A DNA stretch of 64,000 nt from Paramacrobiotus metropolitanus (taxonomy: Eukaryota > Tardigrada > Eutardigrada > Parachela > Macrobiotidae). The position numbers were made by a program, and so were the translations under genes. The first letter of the stretch is position 1. Every line of letters starts with the position of its first letter. The stretch is taken from positions 806,001 through 870,000 of the forward strand of contig NW_026570240.1 of NCBI RefSeq assembly GCF_019649055.1. Reading direction: 5' to 3'. The notes under the pieces are model-generated. The model was not told where the DNA came from. It did not search any database and worked only from the letters and a program-made list of their open reading frames with translations. This document shows positions 1-10,915 of this stretch, piece after piece.

Positions 1-1307
1 AACTTGGATCAGCGGTCAATCATGTAATGGAGAAAAATTTCGACAAGAGCAAATTGGTTGCAGGCCAAATTAGCCAAAAAGGTGAGTATACCGCTACCTT
101 ACAAAATATACTTGTACTAGTAGCAGCAGACCGACGTTGGGTTGCCGTGTAGCAGGGGTGTTTTATTTGTTTTATAGACGATATCAATCTTGCTGATACA
201 TACGAAAAAAACCCCCAAGCAGTTCTGATAATCGTATTACTTTCGACATTTGCTCTTCTGGGACTTGGAACTGTTATTGGCATAATAATCCTGATTTCTG
301 TTAACAAGAAAGCGTCCAGTGCAAAAACATATGGAGGAGTGAGTGTAAGTTACAAGGGCCGCGCGGAAAATTAAGTCTAATGTACTTACGCATCACAGAA
401 CTAAGAATAAGTACTTGATATGTAGAACAAAGAACACGTACAATTTCGTTTTAGTATACAAACTCTATATAAATGGAATTATAAAACAGTAAATATTCAT
501 TAGAACATTCTCCACATCGCCATAAAATGTTTTTAAATGTAGCCGGAAATAAGCATACTTACGTCGTACATTACCTTTTTCGGAAGATATAGACGATTAT
601 TTTTTCCCAAGTGGCTAAAAGTTCTCTGGCCTTTAAACATCAAACCATTCTTCTCAATGGCCTGGAAATGAACGCTTTGAGCGTAACTTTATTATGCAAC
701 TGGCGCATCTTTTGGAAAGGCGTTACGGCATCTAATGCGATTTTTTCTGGTGCAGTCAAGGAGTACTCATTAAGGTCACTATCTGTTACGGTTTAGACAA
801 AACATGCCAGTTAGTCATTGATTTTCACTGATTATTTTGTTGACAATGCATTCGTTACATGGTAAACTGACTATCTGGACGGTTTTGCGTCAAAACGATT
901 GCGCTATAGGGATAGGGATGAATAATATAATGTTCTACCGCAGTAACTAGTACTAACTACCGCAATAATTACATAATAATATAATTTTCTACCTACAGTA
1001 ACTCTGTAGAGCCATGCGTTTGTGTGCGTAGTTGCAAGATGAGATTAAGTACTGTATGTGGCGCATATATTAGTTTACATCCAAACAAATTTAAAAGATA
1101 AGTAAAATTATCGTTAAGTTTGAGTACTTAATTTTTAAACGTCTTAACGAAGCTATGGACTATCACAGGACATTTCCGAGGATAACAAAAACAAAAAACC
1201 TTAACTGACAAATCCCTTTTGTTTTGCAGATAAGCGACGATGGCGCGACCTTGCTTCAGATCGAACAAGAGCTAACCGAAGAAGATATCGATGCTAGTCT
1301 TATGTAA
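1..1307 (+). CDS. C-terminal part of a single-pass membrane protein (5' end outside window)
   Basis: Three exons are readable: up to 81, 178-338 and 1230-1307, with GT-AG introns and closing phases (1, 0) and a TAA stop at 1305-1307. The middle exon encodes a strongly hydrophobic stretch of about 25 residues (AVLIIVLLSTFALLGLGTV and following), bounded by Asn/Lys on the cytoplasmic side, so it reads as one transmembrane helix. The cytoplasmic tail is short (about 35 residues) and ends in an acidic segment, EQELTEEDIDASLM. If the second donor were not used, the frame would read on for a few residues and stop at 372-374. The juxtamembrane extracellular part is too short to assign a family; a cadherin-like or other type I receptor is possible but unproven. 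No homologue is recognised. Confidence 0.7.
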
Positions 1308-3859
1308 AATTGTGCCTTAATTCGCACTTGTACGAGTATATATACCCCAGCCGTTAGTAGATATTACGAAACCTGCACATTTATCATTAGTAAAATGGTT
1401 TGAGTGGATGGTTTATCCATGGATTCATAGTCAAAGCTTTGGAGAAGATATTTTCCAGTTTTTTTTATGTCTATATGGTTTACAAACGCCAACAAAGCAA
1501 TAACAGTACTAGCTATAGACTTATTACTCTTGACTGGATTTGATCAAGCTAGTCGTACAGTGGGTAACATTTTTTTTGTACTGCATAGCTACATACTCCA
1601 GAAGTAGTAAATCTTCAGGTTGAAACCATTTCACTATCCGAAACTGTTTATTGGAAGCTTTGATTTGTTGATGCCGGTATAGTGTGTGCCTTTTTGCCGT
1701 GTTAATGAGTCAATTGAGTCAACCGGTTAACATTCACTATTTACGATTAAATTATAATAATACAGTACTTCGTTACTTAAATACTTTCATCTAGATACAT
1801 GCTCGGTGGCAATTTACATAAGTAATAATTCATAATGATAATTTCGTTGAAATAGTTTTTTAATAGTATTTTTTCTTTTAATATGGAAATGCAGTTTTGC
1901 ATTTTTAGCCTCAGATACTACGAGTAGGGTAGAGTATGTATCGTGGGCAAGATTTGCGATGTTATGTTGTCCATTTCCTTTGGGTGGCGCGCGCTACGAC
2001 CAGCACTTTTTCAAACATGTAATTTTAAAAAATGGATGGCACGTGATGGAGGATATTAAGGAACAAATCTACAGTATATTTTACGATCCAAAACCCCGTA
2101 AACTTTGGATAAGACAACCAAAAAATAAATTAAAAACTTCTATCCAGTAACGACCCGTCGAATTCAACATGCTTGGAAACTGCGCCACATGCAATTTGTT
2201 TTAAAGGCAGATTTGTTTCAAAACAGTTTCCCAGATGCCGTTGCACGTTAAAAGAACAACCTCAAGATGAGCTAACAAAAAGCTTCACCGACTTTTAGGC
2301 AGGAAAAAGCGAATAAAAATCCATGCAGAAATACTTGCCTGCACTGAATACTGATCGCCTTCAGAAATCGTTTCAAAACATCCAAATTGACCATCGGAAA
2401 CGAAAATTTTCAGAATAGGTCATTTTCGACTAGCTTGATAGTCACTAAGTAAATAATTTCAACTTCCTGTTTTGAAAGGTTAAACTGCCTAAACTGTGTG
2501 CTAGCAGTGGATAGTAGCTGCAACAGAAATTGGTCATTATGAGTTGAAAGGTCATCCCGATTGGAGGACCCTGTTCACTGAACAGGGTCCTCTAAACAGG
2601 TTGACGACTTATTGCAGCCTTGTGGAAGCCGAGGTCACTAAGTTAAAGGGCGCCTACAAGGACCGCCTAAAAAACATTAGCACAGATAGCCATAAGAATG
2701 ACTGAATATTCAGATATAAAGAAACGTTACTACTTCGCGCAAGTAGATATTTCTTACGTGTGATGGACCTTTAATAAGTATCACGTGAAAGTACAAACTA
2801 AGTACTAGAAAACAGAAGTTTGATGATGTATACGAGACAGCGGCGACTTGTAATGTATACGAGACAGATATTTCTTGTAATTCGCGTTACTGCGCAATCA
2901 TGCTACTGTACGTAAATTTTAACATTAATACATAATCTTTTCAGTCTTATATTCAGTTAGTTTGAGGTAGCGTTACTTACTACAGAGTATCGTTCTGTAA
3001 CAGCCCGAGCTACAAAATCAGTGACAACTGATTGTGGTATGTAAACGTATGCACATTAGTCATGCAAACTACATTTATACAAAGTATATCAATTTATATA
3101 TATCAATAAAACATAATTTATATATCATTGATAATTATATATCAATAAACAGAACAGAATAGTACATATATACAATAGATAAGTTATACCAAATAAATGA
3201 CAGAGAACCATAAAGTCTATACTTATTATTACCAGTTGCTCGCCGAGAAAACCTCTGTGTTTGTCTGATTTTCGGTACTGTACTCTTCCGGTATGCATAC
3301 CAAATGATACGAAAAATCCACAACAAAATGTCTTTATATTTCAATTATTTTTTTGTTCAGAACACTTGTCTATACAAATCCGCTAGATGTGCGCGAAAAC
3401 ACAAAATATAAAAACAAATCTGGACCATGGATACTGGAATTTGAACCGGTACAACAAGGTACTGTCGTACAGTGCACTCACTTGACTACAAAAATTGATA
3501 CTGTAGTTCTTACAATGCTGCTGTGCAATTAAACCCCGCCCCGAAGGGGTCATAGATTCTACATGGTCGAGGCTGTCGCGACCGTCGACAACACAGAACG
3601 TCCGGACAGAATGAACACATATACGGTATTTGCGAGCGGACAGTGACACGTTGCATGGTGGTCATCCGCATGGTTTCGCACACAGACGCGTAGACAGTGC
3701 GTACTGCACTGTTTTTCTGTCTCTAAACTTATGTATCTGCGCAAAATTGCTGTACTTCTATTGACGATCATTTTGTTCTTAGATTTTGCGCTGTTACCTG
3801 TTTACTAGTTAAATAATGTGTCACAACTTCTTATAACATATTCGGTATTTAATCGAAAA
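1308..3859. other. Gene-poor AT-rich stretch
   Basis: No supported gene. It holds the presumed 3' UTR of the membrane-protein gene, a 29-nt perfect palindrome (2564-2592) and a short direct repeat reading ATGTATACGAGACAG near 2826 and 2854. Short ORFs here (for example 1959-2150) have no homology I recognise and no supporting splice structure. Confidence 0.5.
2564..2592. repeat. 29-nt perfect palindrome
   Basis: Two 14-nt arms (GAGGACCCTGTTCA and its reverse complement) flank a single central C. It lies in the gene-free region downstream of the first gene. It could form a tight hairpin or be a mobile-element remnant; no function is inferred. Confidence 0.8.
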
Positions 3860-4725
3860 ATGGATGCCCTGGAACGGGACTACAACGGTGCAATGTCCAA
3901 ACCTTGCAAAATTTGGGATTTCAAGAGGACGATGAAAAAAAGTTGTGTTGTTTCGAATCTTGACACACTGAAAATTGAAGGTAAGGTACTAAGGTTGCAG
4001 ATGTTGTGACAAACAAAATTATAATATGATGGATTCAAGCTTGCTTGTTAGTTGTTGGTCTTTTGATCGACGTTCGACGCCTGTTGGCAGTTCTTCTACG
4101 CTAAATTAAGTATTTTTTGCAACGTATCCAACATGTTACCATGTAGCAGTCTGCATGTTCCCTGTATTCTCCTGCTCTCCGGAAGCACTTACAGATACAG
4201 GGATCTCAGTTATAACAGGGCTGTTTCGTCTTATTACTGTTGTGCATGGCTATTTTGCAGCTTGCAGTCTCGTGTTGCAGTTTGTTATTTGTGTATCACT
4301 TTGAAGTACCAGATTAAAATTTGCTGTTTCTTTCCAAAAGCGCTTTCTAACCACTTCCTTCCTGGTGCCAAATTTTCATCCTTGTAATAGGAAAACGAAA
4401 ACTCGCCATCGACGCTGATCAGCCAATCCGTGTAGTTCTGGAAGAAGACGGCACAGAAATCGACGAAGAAGATTATTTTCAGTTAGTCCCGGATCATTCG
4501 ACGTTTATCTTCCTTAAAGATCAGGAAATCTGGATGCCTCGAATATTCTATGAGCGGCCCAACAACATGTGCTGTAATACGAGTTGTCCACGGACTCAAG
4601 CCAGTACAGCAGGTATGGCAGTGAAGTTTTCTAGCACTTGCAGCCTTGCTCGGATAATTCATAATCAGGCCAGACTGGAGTTCATTGGCTTGGAAAGAGC
4701 ACGCCGCGGTCGTGTTGTGGTTTGA
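3860..4725 (+). CDS. CIDE-N domain protein (DFF/CAD/ICAD family module)
   Basis: Two exons (3860-3980, 4391-4725) joined in phase 1 give 151 residues. Residues of about 10-80 are a CIDE-N domain: the KPCKIWD start, the central VVLEEDGTEIDEEDYF strand-loop (the most conserved part of the family) and a final hydrophobic strand before EIWMP. CIDE-N domains mediate homo- and heterotypic pairing of the apoptotic DNA fragmentation factors DFF40/CAD and DFF45/ICAD and of the lipid-droplet CIDE proteins. After the domain only about 70 residues remain, Cys- and Arg-containing, without a nuclease or ICAD-type C-terminal domain. It is therefore a short, near stand-alone CIDE-N protein. The start ATG at 3860 is the first in the exon. 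Which CIDE-N subfamily it belongs to cannot be told. Confidence 0.85.
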
Positions 4726-6175
4726 GGACAGTCCAAGTCAGGTTAATAACCTCTTGAGAAAGAAATTACGTCGTGAGCTAACTCATAAATAATATGTCTG
4801 CAGTAAAAAGGAAAAGTTCCATCAAGATTTGTAAAACCATCAGTCGCTTTTTGTTTTGGTTACAATTTCCGGCTGGGAAATGAATACTGTATAAATTATG
4901 TAATCATGTAAATTACATAAATTACAAGCTCTTTAATAATAAATCCGGCGGTAATTAAAATTCTGTTATAAGTGATTCTGTTATAGTGGTGTTATTCTGC
5001 TTTTTTGTGAAGCACACATTAAGTTATTCAACTTTACACTATGCATAGGAAGAGGATTTTCAAGTTAAAAGCGAATTTCGTTTTTGGATAAATAAAAAAA
5101 AATGTTAGTTGACAAATATCAGGAGGACTAAATAAGCAGTTTTCAGTTTGATGTTGCCTCTTAAGTAATTATGACTGGCATTACCGGTCATTGCACCTCC
5201 TCGTTTTAGGAGGCTTCTCGTTTGGGATTTTTAATGCAGCACAACAGTCCTGCGATGCAGTGAAGAATAAAAATACATTTAATAAAATCATTTACTGTTA
5301 ATGTGTGATAGCGTTTTCTCGTGCATAATCCACTGTTTGACTTCGCCGATGGAGTTCTTAGTAGTGCTACGAACAGGCTTATAGACGCTTATAATTAGCA
5401 CTTTTGCGGTGTTAGCCAAAATAACCGAATCCACTTTGCGGTTTGCAACAGCTGTTTTTTTCGGAAGGGTTGTACGTGTACAGGATGAACTAACGATGCA
5501 ACAAGACATCACTCCATACTCGTATAAACAAACGTGCGTACTGTGCTGAATAGCTGCATCATCGATCCCTAAGGCACCTTTCGCGTTTCAAGGTCAAAGT
5601 CGGGCGCATTCGGTGATACGCAGAATCAGTAAAACGCAGCTATCATGTGAGCGTTGACGATTCACATTTTCCCGAATTATGTATTTAGTCATCCGGGTTA
5701 CGTTACTGGAACATGATACACTGCAAAATAGTAGAGCAAATGAAAATATCACTGGTGTATGTGCGTCGGAAGGCTGTACCCGAGCAGAAGTTAACCGTTA
5801 GTCTCATTTTTCTTAAACAGCCAGGCTGCAGTTCGATAATTATCTTAGTAGTGGTACCGCTATTTTGCTGTTAGGTGGTACCGCTATTTTTATTGCCTAT
5901 AAATGTTAGGATTTGCGTAGGATGTGTATGAAAATGGAACCTGATTCTTCTGACATTGCCGGTATTCTTTTCAAAAACATTTTGATTCAGCCTAGCCAGT
6001 ACTTTCCTGTGGTAAATAGCAGGGGTAATTGTAGCATCCAGTTATTCCAGTGATTGATTACTCCTTCTTTGATCTGAAGATCGCGGATATAGAAATTGCC
6101 TTTATCGTGTTGTGGTTTAACTGATTATTTGTTTTTATCCTTGTACACGGTATGTTGCAAACATAATAAGTGAAA
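4726..6175. other. Intergenic region
   Basis: No gene supported. It includes the CIDE-N gene 3' UTR with an AATAAA at 4938-4943 and a near-perfect direct repeat of a 16-nt unit (GTGGTACCGCTATTTT) around 5850 and 5875. Confidence 0.5.
4938..4943 (+). terminator. Polyadenylation signal AATAAA
   Basis: Canonical hexamer 213 nt after the stop of the CIDE-N gene. No competing canonical hexamer was noticed closer to the stop. Confidence 0.5.
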
Positions 6176-8088
6176 ATGGATCCCGGCAGCCATGTCAGTA
6201 AGTAAAACATAATCTACAGATTTTAGTGTGGTTGTAGTTGTTGATTTTTATGCCGTATTAAGTGCTGACCAGTGACCGCTGATGCTGGGAGATTTGCATT
6301 TTTCTATTTGGACTGAGTTGGGGACCTTGCAAGGTGCCCAACTACCTCGTAATCTTGTTCAGTGTACAAAAAGTAGCTGTGGATGTACTTGGTAATGGTT
6401 TCTTAGGGTAATACAGTAGAATTCCCACACACTACGATTACACAGAAGAAAGTAAAAATATGCATGGTTAATTGTCATATTTATAGTTAATTTTTCGTGA
6501 GTGTACGATAAGTTCAGCAAAATACCACACCGAATATTATCAGTGTTGTATTTACTATTGGTCCAGCGGCTTACTTACTTTTTACTTTTTTCCTGCCGCC
6601 GGTTTTACTATGTACTTACTATTTACTTTTTGTAATCTTCCGGTATTACTATTACTTACTTTTTACTTTTCCGTCGCAGTCTTACTTACTTTTTACTTAC
6701 TTAGTAATTACTAGTAAAAATAATAGTATTTACTATTCCTGTTAGATTTTTGCATGAACCGCGTACGCAACAAATTTTAATATATTGCAATCTTTGTTTT
6801 TACAGATCGGTTAATATAAAAATCATTACTTGAACTGCGATTTTAACAGTTCGCAGAAAATTTGGTACTTCGACTGTGCATTTTCCCGTCGAAGCGATTT
6901 TGTTTTGCTAAAAGTTACTGTGTTTGACAAACCGACTCATACATGTAAAATATGCATGGTAGCACGATAGCGAATAAAATTAGCAAAATTTCATAAATAA
7001 GCGAATGCATTTACTATACGAGTATTACTTTGTAGATACAGTATTATATTAGATACGGTATTACAGTCCATCTAACCATCACGTAACTCGCGCATCAAGT
7101 GCTCAATAGCGTCTGCAGTGCAGCGAAAATTTAGCGCTGCAGAAAGAAACCTGTATTGCCAAACGTCAAATCTTACAAAAAATTGAGTTTGACAGAGTTT
7201 TGGTACTGTTACATTGTTGCTGACAAATAGTAAACAAAACTATTTACTAAATAAACTTTCTCCATACTGTATCTCTTACTATTACTTACTATTTACTTTT
7301 CACGACTCGGCTGCTCTTACTTTTTACTTACTATTTGCTTTTCTGTTTGCAGTCTACTTACGTTTTACTTAATTAGTAAAACACAAAAAACGCTTACTAA
7401 GTAAGGTTTACTATTTACTTTTACTAAGTAAAGCAACACTAAATATTATGATGTTCTCGGGCCGGACTAAAACTGATATCCAAAAACTTGCTTTTAAACT
7501 ACTGTTTCTTGCACAGACAGCACAGTGAATACAGTATATTAAATCGGTACGATATTAAGTAATGGTACTTTAATGCGCCGAAAATTGCAGTTTTTAATTT
7601 CGGTTTGAGGTTTACTTGTGAAATTTATCTGTAACAGTGCTAAGAAGGCGTTTCGAGTAATAGATAATCCTAATAGTATTGTTTTTCAGAATCCACCTCT
7701 GGGTCTTCCGGCGCGGATTCTGTCGATTCTGGCAACGTCCACAACCGAGCGTCTCACTTATTAGACCAGTTGTGTACCGGAAATGCCTACAAGCAGCTCT
7801 TGCCTTGGCTTCTTTTACGTCCTACCGATTTGGAGGTAGTTTTTGTGTTAATATTTTACAATATTACTATAATTAATGAAGTTTAATCAAACATGTTGTT
7901 TTCACTAGGAAATTGTAAATGCCGATCCGCAGTTGTTGGCACTGAAGTATCCTAGAGATACTGTAGATGCCATCCAGGAAATGTCGCACAAGGCACTGAT
8001 GGACTATAACGACGCTCAAAAGGCCGTACGGATGTTAAGTTTATACGATCAAGCGGTGAATCACCAGGGAAATAGCAAAGGAGCATGA
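6176..8088 (+). CDS. Small hypothetical helical protein
   Basis: Three exons (6176-6197, 7690-7835, 7909-8088; phases 1 and 0) encode 115 residues. The first exon encodes only MDPGSHV plus one base, and the first intron is about 1.5 kb, long for this window. The product begins with a Ser/Gly-rich segment and then looks all-helical: HLLDQLCTGNAYKQLLPWLL, then DTVDAIQEMSHKAL and DAQKAVRMLSLYDQAV with heptad-like spacing. No signal peptide or transmembrane segment is visible. I do not recognise the family. Support comes from the in-frame splicing, good GTAAGT donor in exon 1 and non-biased amino-acid composition. The first exon is the least certain part because it is so short. Confidence 0.6.
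6565..7440. repeat. Two blocks of degenerate TTACTTACTTTTTACT low-complexity repeat
   Basis: Within the first intron of the small helical-protein gene, blocks at about 6565-6740 and 7255-7440 are made of variants of TTACTTACTTTTTACTTTTC separated by short GC-richer words. Both blocks run into reversed versions (AGTAAGTAAA) at their right ends. This looks like decayed tandem or terminal-repeat sequence. Confidence 0.6.
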
Positions 8089-8679
8089 GATTGCCTACTT
8101 CATTGGTTTCGGGACCATTATGGAATGTTCAACGAATTGTTCATCAGTGAATGCCTCATAATGCCACTAATCTGAGTGTGCTGTGGCGCAATCTTGTTAG
8201 CAGTTTTTTATTGATCTCATTTTCTGTTTTCCATGCTGCATGGTTTGTACATTTGCTACAATTTTTTGGAAGTGTTTATTGTTTCCATTCTTCCTTTTTC
8301 ATAATCAGGCATATAGTGGCCATGGGAGTCGAAAGTGTTTATTTTTTACGAAGAAGAATTGGAGAAATGAGTAAGGAAAAGTAAAAAGCCAGCAAACTGA
8401 ACCGCACCGTTTCCCTAGTCTTTTCCATAATTTGACATTATTTCAGCTGGTTAACGTACCGAACTATTCCGACAAATTACCGGAATACTGTAATTCCACC
8501 ACAGCTGATTAAGGGCTCTTGGAATAACGAAATGCGGATATTGCGCTCAGAAAGCTATTTTCACTTTCTGAAGGTTTCGCGCGTTTCATCAGCATGTTCT
8601 GCGTTTCGCCGGCACTTCGAAACACCACTCAGTACAGAATCACTCTAAATTATAAGGCGGCTCTAGTTTCGGTGCAGAA
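8089..8679. other. Convergent intergenic region
   Basis: Holds the 3' UTRs of the small helical-protein gene (+) and TTC36 (-). No further gene seen. Confidence 0.5.
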
Positions 8680-10161
8680 TTAACAGTCGTTTTTCTCGGA
8701 CTTTTCACTGGACTGGTGATGCTGTTTGGCGAATGTATTTCCCAGTGCTGCCGCTGCACTGAAATCGCTTTTAGCGCCTTCTTTGTCTCCTTTCAATTCT
8801 CGCACGATTGCACGTTGCGCAAAGGCTTGTTTACCGACTGGGCCACAATCTTGGCACAAATTAATCGCAGTATTTAAGTCATTTTCCGCCTCTAAAATAA
8901 CAAAGATAATAAATTATCCCAGCGTTTTAGTTTCCTACTTTATTCAGATTGGCGAGGCTGTATATAGAGTATAGTTCACTGTCTGCCTACGTCTGTAAAA
9001 TTGCAAATTCACGTGTTGTAAGTACTTGCCCTGAAGGTCGCCGTTTAGGCGATACGCCTGAGCTCGGTTGTTGTATCCCGAAGCGCTGGTTGGGTACAAT
9101 CGAACATATTCGGTGAGTATGCGAATAGCGTCCTCCAGATTCCCTATTTCCGCAGCTTGCACCGCATCTGAGCACACATGCAGAAACTTGCACGCATTGA
9201 ACATGTAGTCTTGCTGTGTACTAAGTGTTCCAATATAAAAACAATACAGTAGGAGCACTAAGGTACCTAATTCCAGCTGGACTGCAGCGGGGTCACGGAG
9301 CTCGGAGTCCGCGCATGTGGTTGCGCTATCTGAAATAAATCTGTTTTCGGAATTGCATATCTTTGCTTGTAGCTATCAAAAAATTATGCTTTGTTTAATT
9401 TGCTAGTTGTATCGTAATAAATGATCTTCATAGTACACGGATTACAATAATGTAAAGTATGTGTTTTACTTAACCAGTCTTACCAAACGTTTCCGGCAAT
9501 TAAGATAACCGGCACGGCAAAGACTTTACTGCAGTTTTTCAGCGATTTAACATTCGTATGCCATAATACTCTAAAGTGTACATTATACAGTAGGTGCGGT
9601 AACTGTTTACAGCACTTACGAGAACTAAATTTGTTGAGTGCAAATAAATGCATTTCATACCTGTATATTTCGTGCATCGCTAACTGTTTAAACGTAAACT
9701 ATATAATTCATATACAACGTCAGCAGATATTACGCACATGCACTGCGAAATTCATACAAAACATTTTTGTGCAAGCCTCGGATAGCTATGCTAGCCCTTT
9801 TTTGGTTATTAACAAAGCTGCGGCCTGACGCTTAAGAAAAAAACGTAGCGTAATATACGAAAATCTGACCTATTTCATTTTGGTTAGATTATTTCTGCCC
9901 TACTCTTATGCAGTTATTACTGTAATACTGAGTAATAACTTACTGTCGCCATTAGCTTTAGATTTGAATTATGCTCTTTCCAGTGCAAAAAAACGTTTAG
10001 TCTTAATTTTACCAAAGTAATTAAGTAATTGCGCTAAACTCTTATTCAAATATTTTTTAACCTGTGGAGCTGTCTGTCGTCCAAGGAAGGTTATGTTCAC
10101 CAAGGGGGAGATATGGATTAAAAATGCTGTCTAATACTGCGCGATCGTTCACGGTGGTCAT
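8680..10161 (-). CDS. TTC36: Tetratricopeptide repeat protein 36
   Basis: Four exons (10062-10161, 9267-9329, 9030-9167, 8680-8891) close in frame to 170 residues. The N-terminus, MTTVNDRAVLDSIFNPYLPL, matches the family start pattern (xxNDxAVLxxIFNPxxPxG). Three TPRs follow: DAVQAAEIGNLEDAIRIL, then YPTSASGYNNRAQAYRLNGD, then QAFAQRAIVRELKGDKEGAL. TTC36 (HBP21) is a small cytosolic TPR protein reported to bind Hsp70 and to act in tyrosine catabolism regulation in vertebrates. The third intron needs a GC-AG splice (GCAAGT donor at 9024-9029): only this junction gives the family's GDxxxAxxDL spacing. The C-terminus is short: after LGNTFAKQ the protein ends with a Ser/Lys tail and lacks the NPYAALCN-type C-terminal helix of vertebrate orthologues. 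Confidence 0.93.
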
Positions 10162-10915
10162 GATCGGCACAGGAGTTTGTATCTGCAGCTGAATTCAGAC
10201 ATTAAAGGTAAAAATTGACATGACATTAACTACAAAATAGTGGCGATCCTATGCAGTCGCACACAAATTAACTGGCTTACCAGAAATTCTGTCTCATAAA
10301 ATTGCAAGAGATTATTTGAAGATGGTTAAGGGGAAAATTACGAGTATAACGCAAATTGCACGAACAGATACAAAATCCACTTAACAGTAAATGTATGTTG
10401 TACAAACTTTGCAGCACAGGTGAATTGTCATGCTCAAATATGTACCGTAGGGACTAGCGCTTGCACCGCGATAACGGTAAAGTTTCGAATACATCTACGC
10501 CTACTTTTGCAGATTATAGATAGGTTTCGAGCTCTAATTTAAACAGATCCAAATCTTTCCAGTAGGAAGTTGTAAGCAAAAAAGAACTGAATCTATCACG
10601 TAATTTATCTGTTTTGAAACAGTCCGCATGCACAATTCTCAGATAAGTAGATTAAATGGAGAACTATCAGCAGAAGAAATCATTGTGCAATTTTAAGCCT
10701 GAATCAGTGTCCGCAAAGATCAATAACTATGAATCAAGTTCAATCAACCATGCACAACCATAACTACAGCAGTCACCAACCATATTTCATTTACGACGTG
10801 ACTTTTTAGAAAGAAATATAACAATCATCAGAATTTTCGCACAGGGCAAAAAGCCACATTAACGAATTCTCCACATCTTTGCAAAAAAAACATCATCCGC
10901 TTCCCATCCAGTTCC
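10162..10915. other. Gap between TTC36 start and NEIL1 stop
   Basis: Contains the TTC36 promoter/5' UTR and the 3' UTR of the upstream same-strand NEIL1 gene. No additional gene seen. Confidence 0.5.

Noticed and set aside
1959-2150. 63-aa plus-strand ORF near the left end
   Set aside because: Possible decayed exon but no family recognised and no splice or poly(A) support.
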